From Streptomyces macrolidinus (GTDB lineage: Bacteria > Actinomycetota > Actinomycetes > Streptomycetales > Streptomycetaceae): a DNA stretch of 64,000 bases. The position numbers and the translations under genes are program-made. The notes beneath the pieces are model-generated. The model had not been told where the DNA came from, made no database searches, and was given only the letters and a program-made list of their open reading frames with translations. The DNA is taken from assembly GCF_023887685.1 (NCBI RefSeq), contig NZ_JAMWMR010000009.1, positions 1-64,000 on the forward strand, in the 5' to 3' direction. Shown piece by piece: positions 55,058-64,000 of this stretch (the first letter of the stretch is position 1; every line of letters begins with the position of its first letter).

Positions 55058-57073
55058 TCAGCTCTCCCGGCGGTCCTCCACAGCCGACTCGGCGGTGGCA
55101 TCCGTGGCCTTGGCGAGCGTGGCGCCGTTCGCGCCGTTCGTCAGTGCCAGCTCCTTCGGGGAGAGCACCGGCGGACGCGTGGACGGCGCGCGACGCGAGG
55201 AACCGGTCCACGCGGGCCGCGCCGGACGCTTGATGATGGGGGCGAAGATCTCGGCGATCTCCTCCTTGCCCAGCGTCTCCTTCTCCAGCAGCTGGAGCAC
55301 CAGGTTGTCGAGGACGTCGCGGTTCTCGACCAGGATCTCCCAGGCTTCGTTATGCGCGTTCTCGATCAGCTTCTTGACTTCTTCGTCGACGAGCGCGGCG
55401 ACCTCTTCCGAGTAGTCGCGCTGGTGAGCCATCTCACGTCCGAGGAACGGCTCGGTGTTGTCGCCGCCGAACTTGATCGCGCCGAGACGCTCGGTCATGC
55501 CGTACTGCGTGACCATCGCGCGGGCCGTGGCCGTGGCCTTCTCGATGTCGTTCGCGGCACCCGTCGTCGGGTCGTGGAAGACGAGTTCCTCGGCCGCGCG
55601 ACCGCCCAGCATGTAGGCGAGCTGGTCGAGCATCTCGTTGCGCGTGGTCGAGTACTTGTCCTCGTCCGGGAGCACCATCGTGTAGCCCAGCGCGCGACCG
55701 CGGGACAGGATCGTGATCTTGTGGACCGGGTCGGAGTTCGGCGAGGCCGCCGCGACCAGGGCGTGACCGCCCTCGTGGTACGCGGTGATCTTCTTCTCCT
55801 TGTCCGACATGATCCGGGTCCGCTTCTGCGGGCCCGCGACCACGCGGTCGATCGCCTCGTCCAGCATCTTGTTGTCGATCAGTTTCTGGTCGCTGCGGGC
55901 CGTGAGAAGCGCGGCCTCGTTCAGGACGTTGGAGAGATCGGCACCGGTGAAGCCGGGGGTACGGCGGGCGACCGCCGACAGGTCGACGTCCGGGGCGACC
56001 GGCTTGCCCTTCTGGTGGACCTTGAGGATCTCCAGACGGCCCTGCATGTCCGGGCGGTCGACCGCGATCTGGCGGTCGAAGCGGCCGGGGCGCAGGAGGG
56101 CCGGGTCGAGGATGTCGGGGCGGTTGGTGGCCGCGATGAGGATCACGCCGCCCTTGACGTCGAAGCCGTCCATCTCGACGAGGAGCTGGTTCAGGGTCTG
56201 CTCGCGCTCGTCGTGACCGCCGCCGAGGCCGGCGCCGCGGTGACGGCCGACCGCGTCGATCTCGTCGACGAAGACGATGGCCGGGGCGTTCGCCTTGGCC
56301 TGCTCGAACAGGTCACGGACTCGGGAGGCACCGACACCGACGAACATCTCGACGAAGTCGGAACCCGAGATCGAGTAGAAGGGGACGCCCGCCTCGCCGG
56401 CGACCGCACGCGCGAGCAGCGTCTTGCCCGTACCGGGAGGCCCGTACAGGAGCACACCCTTGGGGATCTTGGCGCCGACGGCCTGGAACTTGGCCGGCTC
56501 CTGGAGGAACTCCTTGATCTCGTGGAGCTCCTCGACGGCCTCGTCCGAGCCCGCGACGTCCGAGAACGTGGTCTTCGGGGTGTCCTTGGTGATGAGCTTC
56601 GCCTTGGACTTGCCGAAGTTCATGACGCGGGAGCCGCCGCCCTGCATCTGGTTCATCAGGAACAGGAAGACGACCACGATGAGGACGAAGGGAAGCAGGG
56701 AGAGCAGGATCCCGACGAAGGGGTTCTGCTTGGACGGCGACACCGTGTAGCCGTCGGGGATCTGCTTGTGCTGGTACTTGTCCTGGAGGGTGTTGGCCAG
56801 GTTCACACCCTGATCGCCGATGTAGCTCGCCTGGATCTTGGAGCTGCCCTGGATCTTGACGCCGTCCTTGAGCGAGGCCTTGATGACCTGCTCGTCGCCG
56901 GTGGTGAGCTTGGCCGACTTGACCTTGTTGGCGTTGATCGCCGCCACGACCTGGCCTGTGTCCACCGTCTTGTAGCCGCCGGAGGAGCCGACGACCTGCA
57001 TCAACACGACCACGGCGAGGACGGCCAGCACGATCCACATGACCGGCCCACGGAAGTATCGCTTCACGTCCAT
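55058..57073 (-). CDS. ftsH: ATP-dependent zinc metalloprotease FtsH
   Basis: It is a membrane AAA+ protease that degrades misfolded membrane proteins and some regulators. The 671-aa protein has an N-terminal transmembrane helix (about 12-28), an external domain, a second helix (about 125-145), a Walker [17 protein letters not shown] Walker B, the SRH arginine region, the zinc motif HEGGH and a C-terminal variable tail. The ATG at 57073 starts MDVKRYFRG; a start at 57109 adds 12 residues and is possible. It stands between folE and hpt, each with its own terminator. Folate and FtsH neighbouring is a conserved bacterial arrangement. Confidence 0.96.
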   Translation of the reverse strand: MDVKRYFRGPVMWIVLAVLAVVVLMQVVGSSGGYKTVDTGQVVAAINANKVKSAKLTTGDEQVIKASLKDGVKIQGSSKIQASYIGDQGVNLANTLQDKYQHKQIPDGYTVSPSKQNPFVGILLSLLPFVLIVVVFLFLMNQMQGGGSRVMNFGKSKAKLITKDTPKTTFSDVAGSDEAVEELHEIKEFLQEPAKFQAVGAKIPKGVLLYGPPGTGKTLLARAVAGEAGVPFYSISGSDFVEMFVGVGASRVRDLFEQAKANAPAIVFVDEIDAVGRHRGAGLGGGHDEREQTLNQLLVEMDGFDVKGGVILIAATNRPDILDPALLRPGRFDRQIAVDRPDMQGRLEILKVHQKGKPVAPDVDLSAVARRTPGFTGADLSNVLNEAALLTARSDQKLIDNKMLDEAIDRVVAGPQKRTRIMSDKEKKITAYHEGGHALVAAASPNSDPVHKITILSRGRALGYTMVLPDEDKYSTTRNEMLDQLAYMLGGRAAEELVFHDPTTGAANDIEKATATARAMVTQYGMTERLGAIKFGGDNTEPFLGREMAHQRDYSEEVAALVDEEVKKLIENAHNEAWEILVENRDVLDNLVLQLLEKETLGKEEIAEIFAPIIKRPARPAWTGSSRRAPSTRPPVLSPKELALTNGANGATLAKATDATAESAVEDRRES

Positions 57074-57252
57074 CCATACGGAGCGATGCCGCCCCGTCCC
57101 TCCTGCCATAGTGAGTTTGATAAAGACAAAGACAGTTCTTCTGACGGTACCCCAGGATCGCCACCCGTAGCCGCAGGGGACTCCTGGCAACACCGCCTAC
57201 GCATCTCAACGGCACGAAACCCGTCGAGGTTCCCGGCGGTCTTGCGAGAACC

Positions 57253-57286
57253 GGGGTTCGGCCGCCGGGAGCGACGGCCGAACCCC
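57253..57286 (-). terminator. hpt terminator
   Basis: A 12-bp perfect stem GGGGTTCGGCCG/CGGCCGAACCCC (57253-57264/57275-57286) sits eight bases beyond the hpt stop codon. Confidence 0.85.
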
Positions 57287-57293
57287 CGGAGAG

Positions 57294-57854
57294 TCAGCCG
57301 CCGTAGACGTGAGGCGCGAGCGTACCGACGAACGGGAGGTTGCGGTACTTCTCGGCGTAGTCGAGGCCGTAGCCCACGACGAACTCGTTCGGGATGTCGA
57401 AGCCGACCCACTCGACGTCGATGGCGACCTTCGCGGCCTCCGGCTTGCGCAGCATCGTGCACACCTTGAGGGAGGCGGGCTCGCGCGAGCCGAGGTTGGA
57501 CAGCAGCCAGGACAGGGTCAGGCCGGAGTCGATGATGTCCTCGACGATGAGGACGTGCTTGCCCTTGATGTCGGTGTCGAGGTCCTTGAGGATCCGCACG
57601 ACGCCGGAGGACTGGGTGCCCGCGCCGTAGGAGGACACCGCCATCCAGTCCATGGTGACGGGGGTGGACAGCACCCGCGCGAGGTCGGCCATGACCATCA
57701 CCGCGCCCTTGAGCACACCGACGATCAGCAGGTCCTTGCCCGCGTACTCCGCGTCGATCTTCGCGGCCAGCTCGGCCAGCTTCGCGTCGATCTCTTCCTT
57801 GGTGATGAGTACCTTCTCGAGGTCGGCACCCATGTCTTTCGCGTCCACCCGCAT
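57294..57854 (-). CDS. hpt: Hypoxanthine phosphoribosyltransferase
   Basis: It is a purine salvage enzyme converting hypoxanthine/guanine and PRPP to nucleotides. The 186-aa protein has the PRPP-binding motif [14 protein letters not shown] and flexible loop region [11 protein letters not shown], with the C-terminal [25 protein letters not shown]. The ATG at 57854 or the adjacent GTG 57857 may be used; an ATG at 57833 lies in the conserved region's start (MGADLEKVL). The neighbouring tilS gene is a conserved pairing; the hpt-tilS fusion occurs in some bacteria. A 229-bp gap separates the two here. Confidence 0.94.
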   Translation of the reverse strand: MRVDAKDMGADLEKVLITKEEIDAKLAELAAKIDAEYAGKDLLIVGVLKGAVMVMADLARVLSTPVTMDWMAVSSYGAGTQSSGVVRILKDLDTDIKGKHVLIVEDIIDSGLTLSWLLSNLGSREPASLKVCTMLRKPEAAKVAIDVEWVGFDIPNEFVVGYGLDYAEKYRNLPFVGTLAPHVYGG

Positions 57855-58083
57855 CACTTTCGGTCGTCCCGCACTGATTGCCCGCTCGCCTCAGGGGTGC
57901 CGGTGCCGCTCTCCACGGTCGACCGCACCCGGAACGTCCGCGCGAGGCAGCCGCGTACGGCCACGTACCGCGCGCCCCGCGCGGTCGTCTCGTACGACGG
58001 CAGCGCGGCCCTTCGGCTCGCCGGCCGGCTGACCGGCCCCTCCCGAAGGGGAGAGCCGGACGCCTCCTCGCGGAGGCGCGATG

Positions 58084-59175
58084 TCAGCCTTGCCGAATCA
58101 CCAGTCTGCCACCCTGACGCTGAGCGACGACTTTGCCCGGGAGATTGATGGCCCCCTGGCCGCGCCAGCCGGTGATCAGGCGGTCCACTTCCTCGATGTG
58201 ACGGGCGAAGAGGGAACCGGCGGGAGCACCGGCCTCGATGGCGGCGCGCCGCAGGATCCGGCGGCGCACGGCGGGCGGCAGTGCGAAGAGCTTGGCGCAC
58301 TCCAGAAGACCGGTGGCGTCGCGTACGGAGGACTCGGCCTGTCCCGCCCAGCTGTCGAGAGCGTCGGCATCGTCACGGGAGAGTTGCGCCGTGCGGGCGA
58401 GGGCCTCGACCACGCCTCTGCCGAGCGCCTTCTCCAGGGCGGGCAGGCCCTCGTGGCGCAGCCGGGAGCGGGTGTAGGACGGGTCGGTGTTGTGGGGGTC
58501 GTCCCAGACGGGCAGGGACTGGACCAGGCAGGCCTTGCGGGCGGTCTGCCGGTCGAGGAGGAGGAAGGGGCGGCGGTAACGGCCGCCGGCCCCCGAGACC
58601 GCGGCCATTCCGGACAGGGAGCGGATGCCGGAGCCGCGGGCGAGGCCGAGCAGGACCGTCTCGGCCTGGTCGTCACGGGTGTGCCCGAGGAGGACGGCTG
58701 CGGCGCCATGGCGCTCGGCGGCGGCGTCCAGCGCGGCGTAGCGCGCGTCACGGGCGGCGGCTTCCGGGCCTCCGGCGCGGCCGACGGTCACGGCGACGGA
58801 CTCGACCGGGTCGAGGGCGAGGGAGCGGAGGCGCTGCACCACGTCGTCGGCGCGGAGGTCGGAGCCGGGTTGCAGGCCGTGGTCGACGGTGATGCCGCCG
58901 GCGCGGATGCCGAGCTTGGGGGCTTCGAAGGCGAGGGCGGAGGCGAGCGCCATGGAGTCGGCGCCACCGGAGCACGCCACGAGCACGAGCGGCGCGCGGG
59001 GGCGCTCGCGGTTCGTGCGGTCGGCTTGCTGCCCGACGCCGGTGCGCTGCTCGACGCCGGTGTGCTGCTCGGTAACGGTGTGCTGCTCGGTATCGGTGTG
59101 CTGCTCGATGAGGATGTCGTGGAGGACGCGGCGGACCGCCAGGCGTATCGCCGCGACCGCAGGATGGGGACCCAT
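58084..59175 (-). CDS. tilS: tRNA(Ile)-lysidine synthase
   Basis: It modifies C34 of tRNA-Ile to lysidine, allowing AUA decoding. The 363-aa protein has a PP-loop [19 protein letters not shown] and [13 protein letters not shown], with the central substrate region WDDPHNTDP. An insertion of about 28 residues between the N-terminal helix and the PP-loop is made of six-residue repeats ([24 protein letters not shown]), unlike any ordinary TilS. The ATG at 59175 has GAAGGGA upstream. The C-terminal domain is short, as in other actinobacterial forms. Confidence 0.94.
   Translation of the reverse strand: MGPHPAVAAIRLAVRRVLHDILIEQHTDTEQHTVTEQHTGVEQRTGVGQQADRTNRERPRAPLVLVACSGGADSMALASALAFEAPKLGIRAGGITVDHGLQPGSDLRADDVVQRLRSLALDPVESVAVTVGRAGGPEAAARDARYAALDAAAERHGAAAVLLGHTRDDQAETVLLGLARGSGIRSLSGMAAVSGAGGRYRRPFLLLDRQTARKACLVQSLPVWDDPHNTDPSYTRSRLRHEGLPALEKALGRGVVEALARTAQLSRDDADALDSWAGQAESSVRDATGLLECAKLFALPPAVRRRILRRAAIEAGAPAGSLFARHIEEVDRLITGWRGQGAINLPGKVVAQRQGGRLVIRQG
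59023..59112 (-). repeat. 18-bp tandem repeats inside tilS
   Basis: Five consecutive 18-bp units of GGTGTGCTGCTCGGTANC type occur in frame (59023-59112), encoding the EQHTxx repeats. Units differ at only a few positions. They are a likely site of copy-number variation without frameshift. Confidence 0.85.
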
Positions 59176-59366
59176 GTCCGGTTCCCTTCATAAAGATTCG
59201 GGGGGTGAGCCCGGTACGGTCACTCAGAGTGTGTCGATGGTGACAGAAGCGGGCCGTTCCCCGAGCATCGCACGCCTATCCATGACACACGGTCCCTCGG
59301 ACGAGTGATTGGCAGGGCGTTCTCCTGCCGTGGGCGGCACGCGGTGTGCACGGCGCTCGCGCGGGC

Positions 59367-60491
59367 TCACGACTCCGCCTTGCGGTGCACCCGCGCGACC
59401 CAGTCCGCCGGTTTGGCGATCTCCGCCTTGGTCGGGAGGGTGTTCGGCGAGGTCCAGACGTGGTTGAAGCCGTCCATGCCGACCTGCTCGACCGCCGCGC
59501 GCACGAACCGCTCGCCGTCGCGGTACTGCCGGAGCTTGGCGTCCAGGCCGAGCAGCTTGCGCAAAGCGAGGTCGAGGCGGGAGGCGCCCTTGGCGCGGCG
59601 CTGCTGGAACTTCTCGCGGATCTCGGCGACGGAGGGGACGACATCCGGGCCGACGCCGTCCATCACGTAGTCGGCGTGTCCTTCCAGGAGGGACATCACC
59701 GCGGTCAACCGGCCGAGGATCTCCCGCTGGGTGGGCGTCTGCACGAGTTCCACGAGGGAGTGGGCCTCGTCGCCCTCCTCGCCCTCGGGGCGGCCTCCGA
59801 CGAGCGACTGGGCGGCTTCCCTGATGCGCTCCAGGAGGGTCATGGGGTCGACGTCGGTCTCCGCCAGGAAGGCCTGGATCTCGCCCTCCAGGTGGTCGCG
59901 CAGCCAGGGCACCGCGGTGAACTGCGTGCGGTGGGTCTCCTCGTGCAGACAGACCCAGAGGCGGAAGTCATGGGGCTGTACGTCGAGTTCGCGCTCCACG
60001 TGCACGATGTTCGGCGCCACCAGCAGCAGGCGTCCGCCGCCGTTCGCACCGGCCGGGAGGTCGCGGGTGGCCGGGGCGAAGGTCTCGTACTGGCCGAGCA
60101 CCCGGGAGGACAGGAACGACAGGAGCATGCCCACTTCCACGCCGGTGACCTTGCCTCCGACGACGCCGACGACGGCGCTGCCCGGACCGGCCCCGCGGCG
60201 TTGCTGCATCTTGTCGAGGAGCGGCTTGAGGAGCTCCCGGAACCCGGCGACGTTCGCCTTCACCCAACCGGGGCGGTCCACGACGAGCACCGGGGTGCCG
60301 TGCGCGCCCTGTTCACCCAGCCGGGTAAAGGCGCGGACGTGCTCCTCCGAGGCCTTCGCGTGCCGGCGCAGCTCCGCGACGACGGCCCGTGCCTCGTCGC
60401 GGCTCACTTCGGGGCCCGGCCGCAGGAGCCGGGTCGCGGTCGCCACCGCGAGTTTCCAGTCGACCAACTCGGGACCACCGATGCGCGTCAT
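59367..60491 (-). CDS. DUF2342 zincin-like metallopeptidase
   Basis: A 374-aa protein of the DUF2342 (coenzyme F420 biosynthesis-associated) family, with the zincin motif HEETH in LHEETHRTQF (about residue 180) and a downstream EGHADYV that could supply the third ligand. The family is restricted mainly to actinobacteria; its substrate is unknown. The ATG at 60491 is six bases from minus-strand TACCGT (60498-60503), a leaderless start. It lies between dacB and tilS on the same strand; no signal peptide is seen, so it is likely cytoplasmic. Confidence 0.87.
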   Translation of the reverse strand: MTRIGGPELVDWKLAVATATRLLRPGPEVSRDEARAVVAELRRHAKASEEHVRAFTRLGEQGAHGTPVLVVDRPGWVKANVAGFRELLKPLLDKMQQRRGAGPGSAVVGVVGGKVTGVEVGMLLSFLSSRVLGQYETFAPATRDLPAGANGGGRLLLVAPNIVHVERELDVQPHDFRLWVCLHEETHRTQFTAVPWLRDHLEGEIQAFLAETDVDPMTLLERIREAAQSLVGGRPEGEEGDEAHSLVELVQTPTQREILGRLTAVMSLLEGHADYVMDGVGPDVVPSVAEIREKFQQRRAKGASRLDLALRKLLGLDAKLRQYRDGERFVRAAVEQVGMDGFNHVWTSPNTLPTKAEIAKPADWVARVHRKAES

Positions 60492-60592
60492 GCGTCAACG
60501 GTACGTGCTCACGCGCGAGTGCGGTGAGGGGTGCGACACCGACACCGGGGCGCCCTCCGGGTACGGGACCCCTGGCGCCGGTGGCCGGGCTG

Positions 60593-62143
60593 TCACCGGC
60601 AGCCGCAGTGCGCCAGGGCCGCCGCCATGCGGTCCAGGGCCGCCCTGGCGGTCGTCTGGTCCATCGAGCCGTCCGTCAGGAAGGCGAAGGCCATCAGGCG
60701 GCCTTCCGTGTCGACCACGGTGCCCGCGAGGGCGTTGACGCCCGTCAGGGAACCGGTCTTGGCCCGTACGACGCCGATGCCGAAGCGCTGCGCGTCGTCC
60801 TCGTAGCGGTCGCTGAGGGTGCCCGTGAACCCGGCCACCGGCAGCCCGGTCAGGACCGTGCGCAGTTCGGGGTGCGCGGGGGAGCCCGCGGTGGCGAGGA
60901 GCGCCGTCAGCAGGCCGGCCGTGGTGCGGTCGTCCCGGTTCAGGCCGCTGCCGTCGCCGAAGTGCGCGCCCTTGAGCGGCAGTCCGAGCTTCTTCAACTG
61001 GGCGGCGATCGCGGCGCCGCCCCCGTCGAAGCTCGGCCGGCCGCCGGTGGCGAGCGCGGTCTGGCGGGCGAGGGCCTCGGCGATGTCGTTGTCGCTGGTG
61101 GTCAGCATCCGCTCGACCACGGCGGACAGGGGCGGCGACTGGGCGAAGGCCACGGTCCGCGCGTGGGGCGTGGCCTTCGCCGCGCGGGGCGCCGAGGTCT
61201 TGATCCCGTGTCGTCCGAGCAGGTCGCCGAAGGTGCGGGCCGCGTCCGCCGCCGGGTCCGGGACGCGGTCGGCCGGACCGCTCGTGGCGGCGTCCGCGCG
61301 GCCCTCGTCGGCCATCAGCGCGGTGACTTCGGCGAGGTTGGGGTTGACCCCGATGGGGTGCAGCGCCTTGCCCGCGAACAGCGAGGTGTCGTAGGAGAGC
61401 GCCACGGACGTCACGTGCCGCTGCTTCAGGGCCGTGGCGGTCTTCTCCGCGAGGGTGCGCAGGCTCGCCCCGTCGGCCTTCTCGCGGGCGGTCAGGGTCG
61501 GATCGCCGCCACCGACGAGCACCAGCTTGTCGCCTCCCGGCTCCAGCATCGCGCGGGTGGTGAACCGGTGGTCGGGACCGGCCGCGGAGAGCACGGCGAC
61601 GGCCGTGGCGATCTTCGTGGTCGAGGCGGGGGTCAGCGCGTCGTCCGCACCCTTGGCGTACAGGCGTCTGCCGGAGGCGACGTCGAGGACCACGGCGGAG
61701 CGCCGGGGGCCGAGCGAGGCGTCACGCAGGAGCGGGTCGAGGACGTGGGTCAGCCCGGCCGGGGTCTGCGGGCCGGTGTCGCCCGTGACGGCGCCGAGGG
61801 CGGCCAGCACGGACGCGGCGCTCGGCGCGGGCGCGGGCGCGTCGCCCGTCGCACCGGAGCCACCGCCGTGATCTGCGCCACCCTCGCGGTCCCACGCTGT
61901 GGCCCGGTCGCGCTCGGCCGTACGCTGGCCCGCGGAGTCCCAGGGACCGGCGGCGGTCACGAGCCCGGCCGCGAGTGCCAGGCCCAGGAGGGCGGCGACG
62001 CCCGTGAGCTGTGGGGTGGTGAACCTGCCGGAGCGCGGACGCACGGCGCGCGCGGCCCGCGCCAGACGCGGTACGACGGCCTGCTCGACGCGTGCGAGAC
62101 GCGGCCTCGCGGCCCGCCAGACCCTCCGCTCCACCAAGACCAC
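60593..62143 (-). CDS. dacB: D-alanyl-D-alanine carboxypeptidase (PBP4/S13 family)
   Basis: It trims peptidoglycan stem peptides or cleaves cross-links. The protein is about 516 aa. A basic cytoplasmic N terminus with RPRLAR repeats precedes one transmembrane helix (about residues 47-65), a linker and an S13 domain with the SxxK (ASTTKIA), SxN (TSDNDIAEAL) and KTG (RAKTGSLTG) motifs. All catalytic residues are intact. The start is uncertain: GTG 62143 follows AAAGGGG, but TTG 62158 and GTG 62134 are possible. It diverges from ppa. Confidence 0.92.
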   Translation of the reverse strand: MVLVERRVWRAARPRLARVEQAVVPRLARAARAVRPRSGRFTTPQLTGVAALLGLALAAGLVTAAGPWDSAGQRTAERDRATAWDREGGADHGGGSGATGDAPAPAPSAASVLAALGAVTGDTGPQTPAGLTHVLDPLLRDASLGPRRSAVVLDVASGRRLYAKGADDALTPASTTKIATAVAVLSAAGPDHRFTTRAMLEPGGDKLVLVGGGDPTLTAREKADGASLRTLAEKTATALKQRHVTSVALSYDTSLFAGKALHPIGVNPNLAEVTALMADEGRADAATSGPADRVPDPAADAARTFGDLLGRHGIKTSAPRAAKATPHARTVAFAQSPPLSAVVERMLTTSDNDIAEALARQTALATGGRPSFDGGGAAIAAQLKKLGLPLKGAHFGDGSGLNRDDRTTAGLLTALLATAGSPAHPELRTVLTGLPVAGFTGTLSDRYEDDAQRFGIGVVRAKTGSLTGVNALAGTVVDTEGRLMAFAFLTDGSMDQTTARAALDRMAAALAHCGCR

Positions 62144-62222
62144 CAGCCCCTTTCGCAATCACACACCCGCGTGAGGGACACTTAATCACCAGAACTATGT
62201 GCTGATCATGGAGGAGCCACCG

Positions 62223-62714
62223 GTGGAATTCGACGTCACGATCGAGATCCCGAAGGGTTCGCGGAACAAGTACGAGGTGGACCACGAGACCGGTCGTATC
62301 CGCCTGGACCGTCGACTTTTCACCTCGACCAGCTACCCGGCCGACTACGGCTTCGTGGAGAACACCCTGGGTGAGGACGGCGACCCGCTGGACGCCCTCG
62401 TCATCCTGGAGGAGCCGACCTTCCCCGGTTGCCTCATCAAGTGCCGCGCGATCGGCATGTTCCGGATGACGGACGAGGCGGGCGGCGACGACAAGCTGCT
62501 GTGCGTGCCGGCGTCGGACCCGCGGGTGGAGCACCTGCGCGACATCCACCACGTGTCCGAGTTCGACCGCCTGGAGATCCAGCACTTCTTCGAGGTCTAC
62601 AAGGACCTGGAGCCCGGCAAGTCCGTCGAGGGCGCCGACTGGGTGGGCCGCGCGGACGCGGAGGCCGAGATCGAGCGTTCGTACAAGCGCTTCGAGGAGC
62701 ACGGCGGTCACTGA
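62223..62714 (+). CDS. ppa: Inorganic pyrophosphatase, family I
   Basis: It hydrolyses pyrophosphate, driving biosynthetic reactions. The 163-aa protein shows [16 protein letters not shown], the YPADYGF segment and the metal-binding DGDPLDALV with Asp residues, then KDLEPGK. The GTG at 62223 (VEFDVTIEI) follows GGAGGAG; the upstream ATG at 62199 is nine bases before that site and is rejected. A strong hairpin terminator follows. It is a housekeeping gene divergent from dacB. Confidence 0.96.
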   Translation: MEFDVTIEIPKGSRNKYEVDHETGRIRLDRRLFTSTSYPADYGFVENTLGEDGDPLDALVILEEPTFPGCLIKCRAIGMFRMTDEAGGDDKLLCVPASDPRVEHLRDIHHVSEFDRLEIQHFFEVYKDLEPGKSVEGADWVGRADAEAEIERSYKRFEEHGGH

Positions 62715-62730
62715 CCCGCCCTGACCTGCA

Positions 62731-62766
62731 CGGGCCGCGTCACTCCCACCGGGGTGACGCGGCCCG
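62731..62766 (+). terminator. ppa terminator
   Basis: A 13-bp perfect stem CGGGCCGCGTCAC/GTGACGCGGCCCG (62731-62743/62754-62766) followed by TTGTCGT lies 17 bases past ppa. Confidence 0.9.
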
Positions 62767-62818
62767 TTGTCGTACTGGTGCGCATACTGGGGCGTACGGG
62801 AGGTAGGTACCGGAGACC

Positions 62819-64000
62819 ATGCGAAGGAGAAGCGAGGCGGACGTGGTGGCCGAGCCGGAGCCGGAAGACCGCAAGCCGCGGTCGGACGAGGCGCGGAACG
62901 CGCCGCCCCAGGGCCGGGGCGAGAGCGAGTCCTCCACGACCTCCGAGTTCGCCCTTCCCGCGGGGCTCGGCGTGGCGCCGCAGGCCGGTACGGAGTCCGA
63001 GACGACGTCGGAGTTCGCCGTCCCGGAGGGGCTGGAGGTGCCGCATCCGTCCGCCGCCGAGTCCGAGGGTTCGGCGTTCAGCGTGCCGAGCACCTACAGC
63101 GCGGGCAGCGCGCCGAGCGCCTTCACGCCGCCGTCCGGGGTCCCCGCCGTCCGGCTCACCAAGGAGGCGCCCTGGCAGGACCGGATGCGCACGATGCTGC
63201 GGATGCCGGTGGCCGAGCGGCCCGCCCTGGAGCCCACGCAGAAGCCCGACGAGACGGGTCCCGCCGTCCCGCGCGTGCTCGACCTGACCCTGCGTATCGG
63301 TGAACTGCTGCTGGCGGGCGGCGAGGGCGCCGAGGACGTGGAGGCCGCGATGTTCGCGGTCTGCCGCTCCTACGGCCTCGACCGGTGCGAGCCGACCGCC
63401 ACCTTCACGCTGCTGTCGATCTCGTACCAGCCGTCGCTGGTCGACGACCCCGTGACGGCCTCGCGGACGGTGCGCCGCCGCGGCACGGACTACACGCGCC
63501 TGTCGGCCGTGTTCCAGCTCGTGGACGACCTGAGCGACCCGACGACCCATGTCTCCCTGGAGGAGGCCTACCGGCGGCTCGCGCTGATCCGCCGCAACCG
63601 CCACCCCTACCCCGGCTGGGTCCTGACCGCGGCGAGCGGGCTGCTCGCCGGAGCGGCCTCCGTGCTCGTCGGCGGTGACGTCATCGTCTTCTTCGCCGCC
63701 GCGCTCGGCGCGATGCTCGGCGACCGGCTGGCATGGCTGTGCGCCGGGCGCGGACTGCCGGAGTTCTACCAGTTCCTGGTGGCCGCGATGCCCCCGGCCG
63801 CGATCGGCGTCGCGCTCACGGTCGCCCATGTGGACGTACGCGCGTCCGCGGTGATCACCGGTGGGCTCTTCGCGCTGCTGCCCGGACGGGCCCTGGTGGC
63901 GGGTGTGCAGGACGGCCTGACCGGCTTCTACATCACCGCGGCGGCGCGCCTGCTGGAGGTCATGTACTTCTTCGTCGGCATCGTCATCGGCGTCCTGGTG
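62819..64000 (+). CDS. ThrE-type threonine/serine exporter family protein, cut by window end
   Basis: At least 394 residues, with no stop before the window ends. The first roughly 150 residues are low-complexity and rich in Ser, Glu, Pro and Ala, with repeated TSEFALPAGL, TSEFAVPEGL and SAFSVPS motifs. A cytoplasmic ThrE N-terminal domain (DUF1212: LTLRIGELLLAGGEGAEDVEAAM, split by strands) and several transmembrane helices follow from about residue 265. Homologues export threonine and serine, as in Corynebacterium ThrE. ATG 62819 has a GGAG close by; GTG 62843 with GGAGAAGCGAGG is an alternative. The codon frame was read directly because the frame is open at the edge. Confidence 0.85.
   Translation, partial: MRRRSEADVVAEPEPEDRKPRSDEARNAPPQGRGESESSTTSEFALPAGLGVAPQAGTESETTSEFAVPEGLEVPHPSAAESEGSAFSVPSTYSAGSAPSAFTPPSGVPAVRLTKEAPWQDRMRTMLRMPVAERPALEPTQKPDETGPAVPRVLDLTLRIGELLLAGGEGAEDVEAAMFAVCRSYGLDRCEPTATFTLLSISYQPSLVDDPVTASRTVRRRGTDYTRLSAVFQLVDDLSDPTTHVSLEEAYRRLALIRRNRHPYPGWVLTAASGLLAGAASVLVGGDVIVFFAAALGAMLGDRLAWLCAGRGLPEFYQFLVAAMPPAAIGVALTVAHVDVRASAVITGGLFALLPGRALVAGVQDGLTGFYITAAARLLEVMYFFVGIVIGVLV

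Noticed and set aside
60541..60592. Terminator between dacB and the DUF2342 gene
   Set aside because: The CACCGG..CGCC/GGCGCCGGTG pairing is interrupted and not convincing.

Overview
The window is high-GC chromosomal DNA from a Streptomyces-type actinomycete. The evidence is the G/C-biased third codon positions, many GTG starts, numerous apparently leaderless mRNAs, and a gene order I recognise from memory as that of the Streptomyces coelicolor core chromosome between trpS1 (about SCO3334) and ppa (about SCO3409). No alignment was run. I see no transposase, integrase, CRISPR array, tRNA gene or attachment site, so this is conserved core rather than an island.

Left end (1-8.5 kb): the first bases look like the promoter/leader of an rRNA operon running leftward out of the window. 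Then come an attenuator-controlled tryptophanyl-tRNA synthetase, proC, a methyltransferase, small membrane and SH3 proteins, a membrane Ser/Thr kinase with a PQQ-type propeller, and ilvD. Middle-left (8.5-18.5 kb): a TIM-barrel protein, a Ppx/GppA protein, a Cys-rich protein, a sigma/anti-sigma/BACON fusion receptor, radA-disA, and mutY.

Envelope-stress block (18.8-31 kb): sigE-cseA-cseB-cseC, followed by a roughly 500-bp imperfect repeat array; a DHA2 drug exporter with a divergent TetR; a LytM peptidase with a long leader; clpC; lsr2; argA; and an orphan BlaI-type regulator. A sigma-E-like promoter lies upstream of an MprF-like gene near 49.1 kb, linking the sigE system to a distant gene in the same window.

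Cofactor block (31.4-38 kb): one leftward operon (DUF2520 protein, panC, nadB, nadC, coaX) joins pantothenate/CoA and NAD synthesis. Next (38-49 kb) are a repeat-tailed aldolase, an ArsR/DUF5937 regulator, a histidine kinase-response regulator-TmrB operon, a MidA-type methyltransferase convergent with an orphan NuoD paralogue, a coiled-coil membrane protein and a membrane-anchored esterase.

Right end (49-64 kb): the mprF-like gene, a folate cluster (folP, NTF2-like, folB, folK, DUF3180, and folE facing it), then ftsH, hpt, tilS, a DUF2342 zincin, dacB, ppa and a ThrE-type exporter cut by the window edge.

The observations I would follow up first are the NuoD paralogue with Trp at a quinone-site Tyr position next to a MidA methyltransferase; the sigma/anti-sigma/BACON fusion; the HK-RR-TmrB operon; the repeat array after cseC; and the 41-bp double leaderless promoter.
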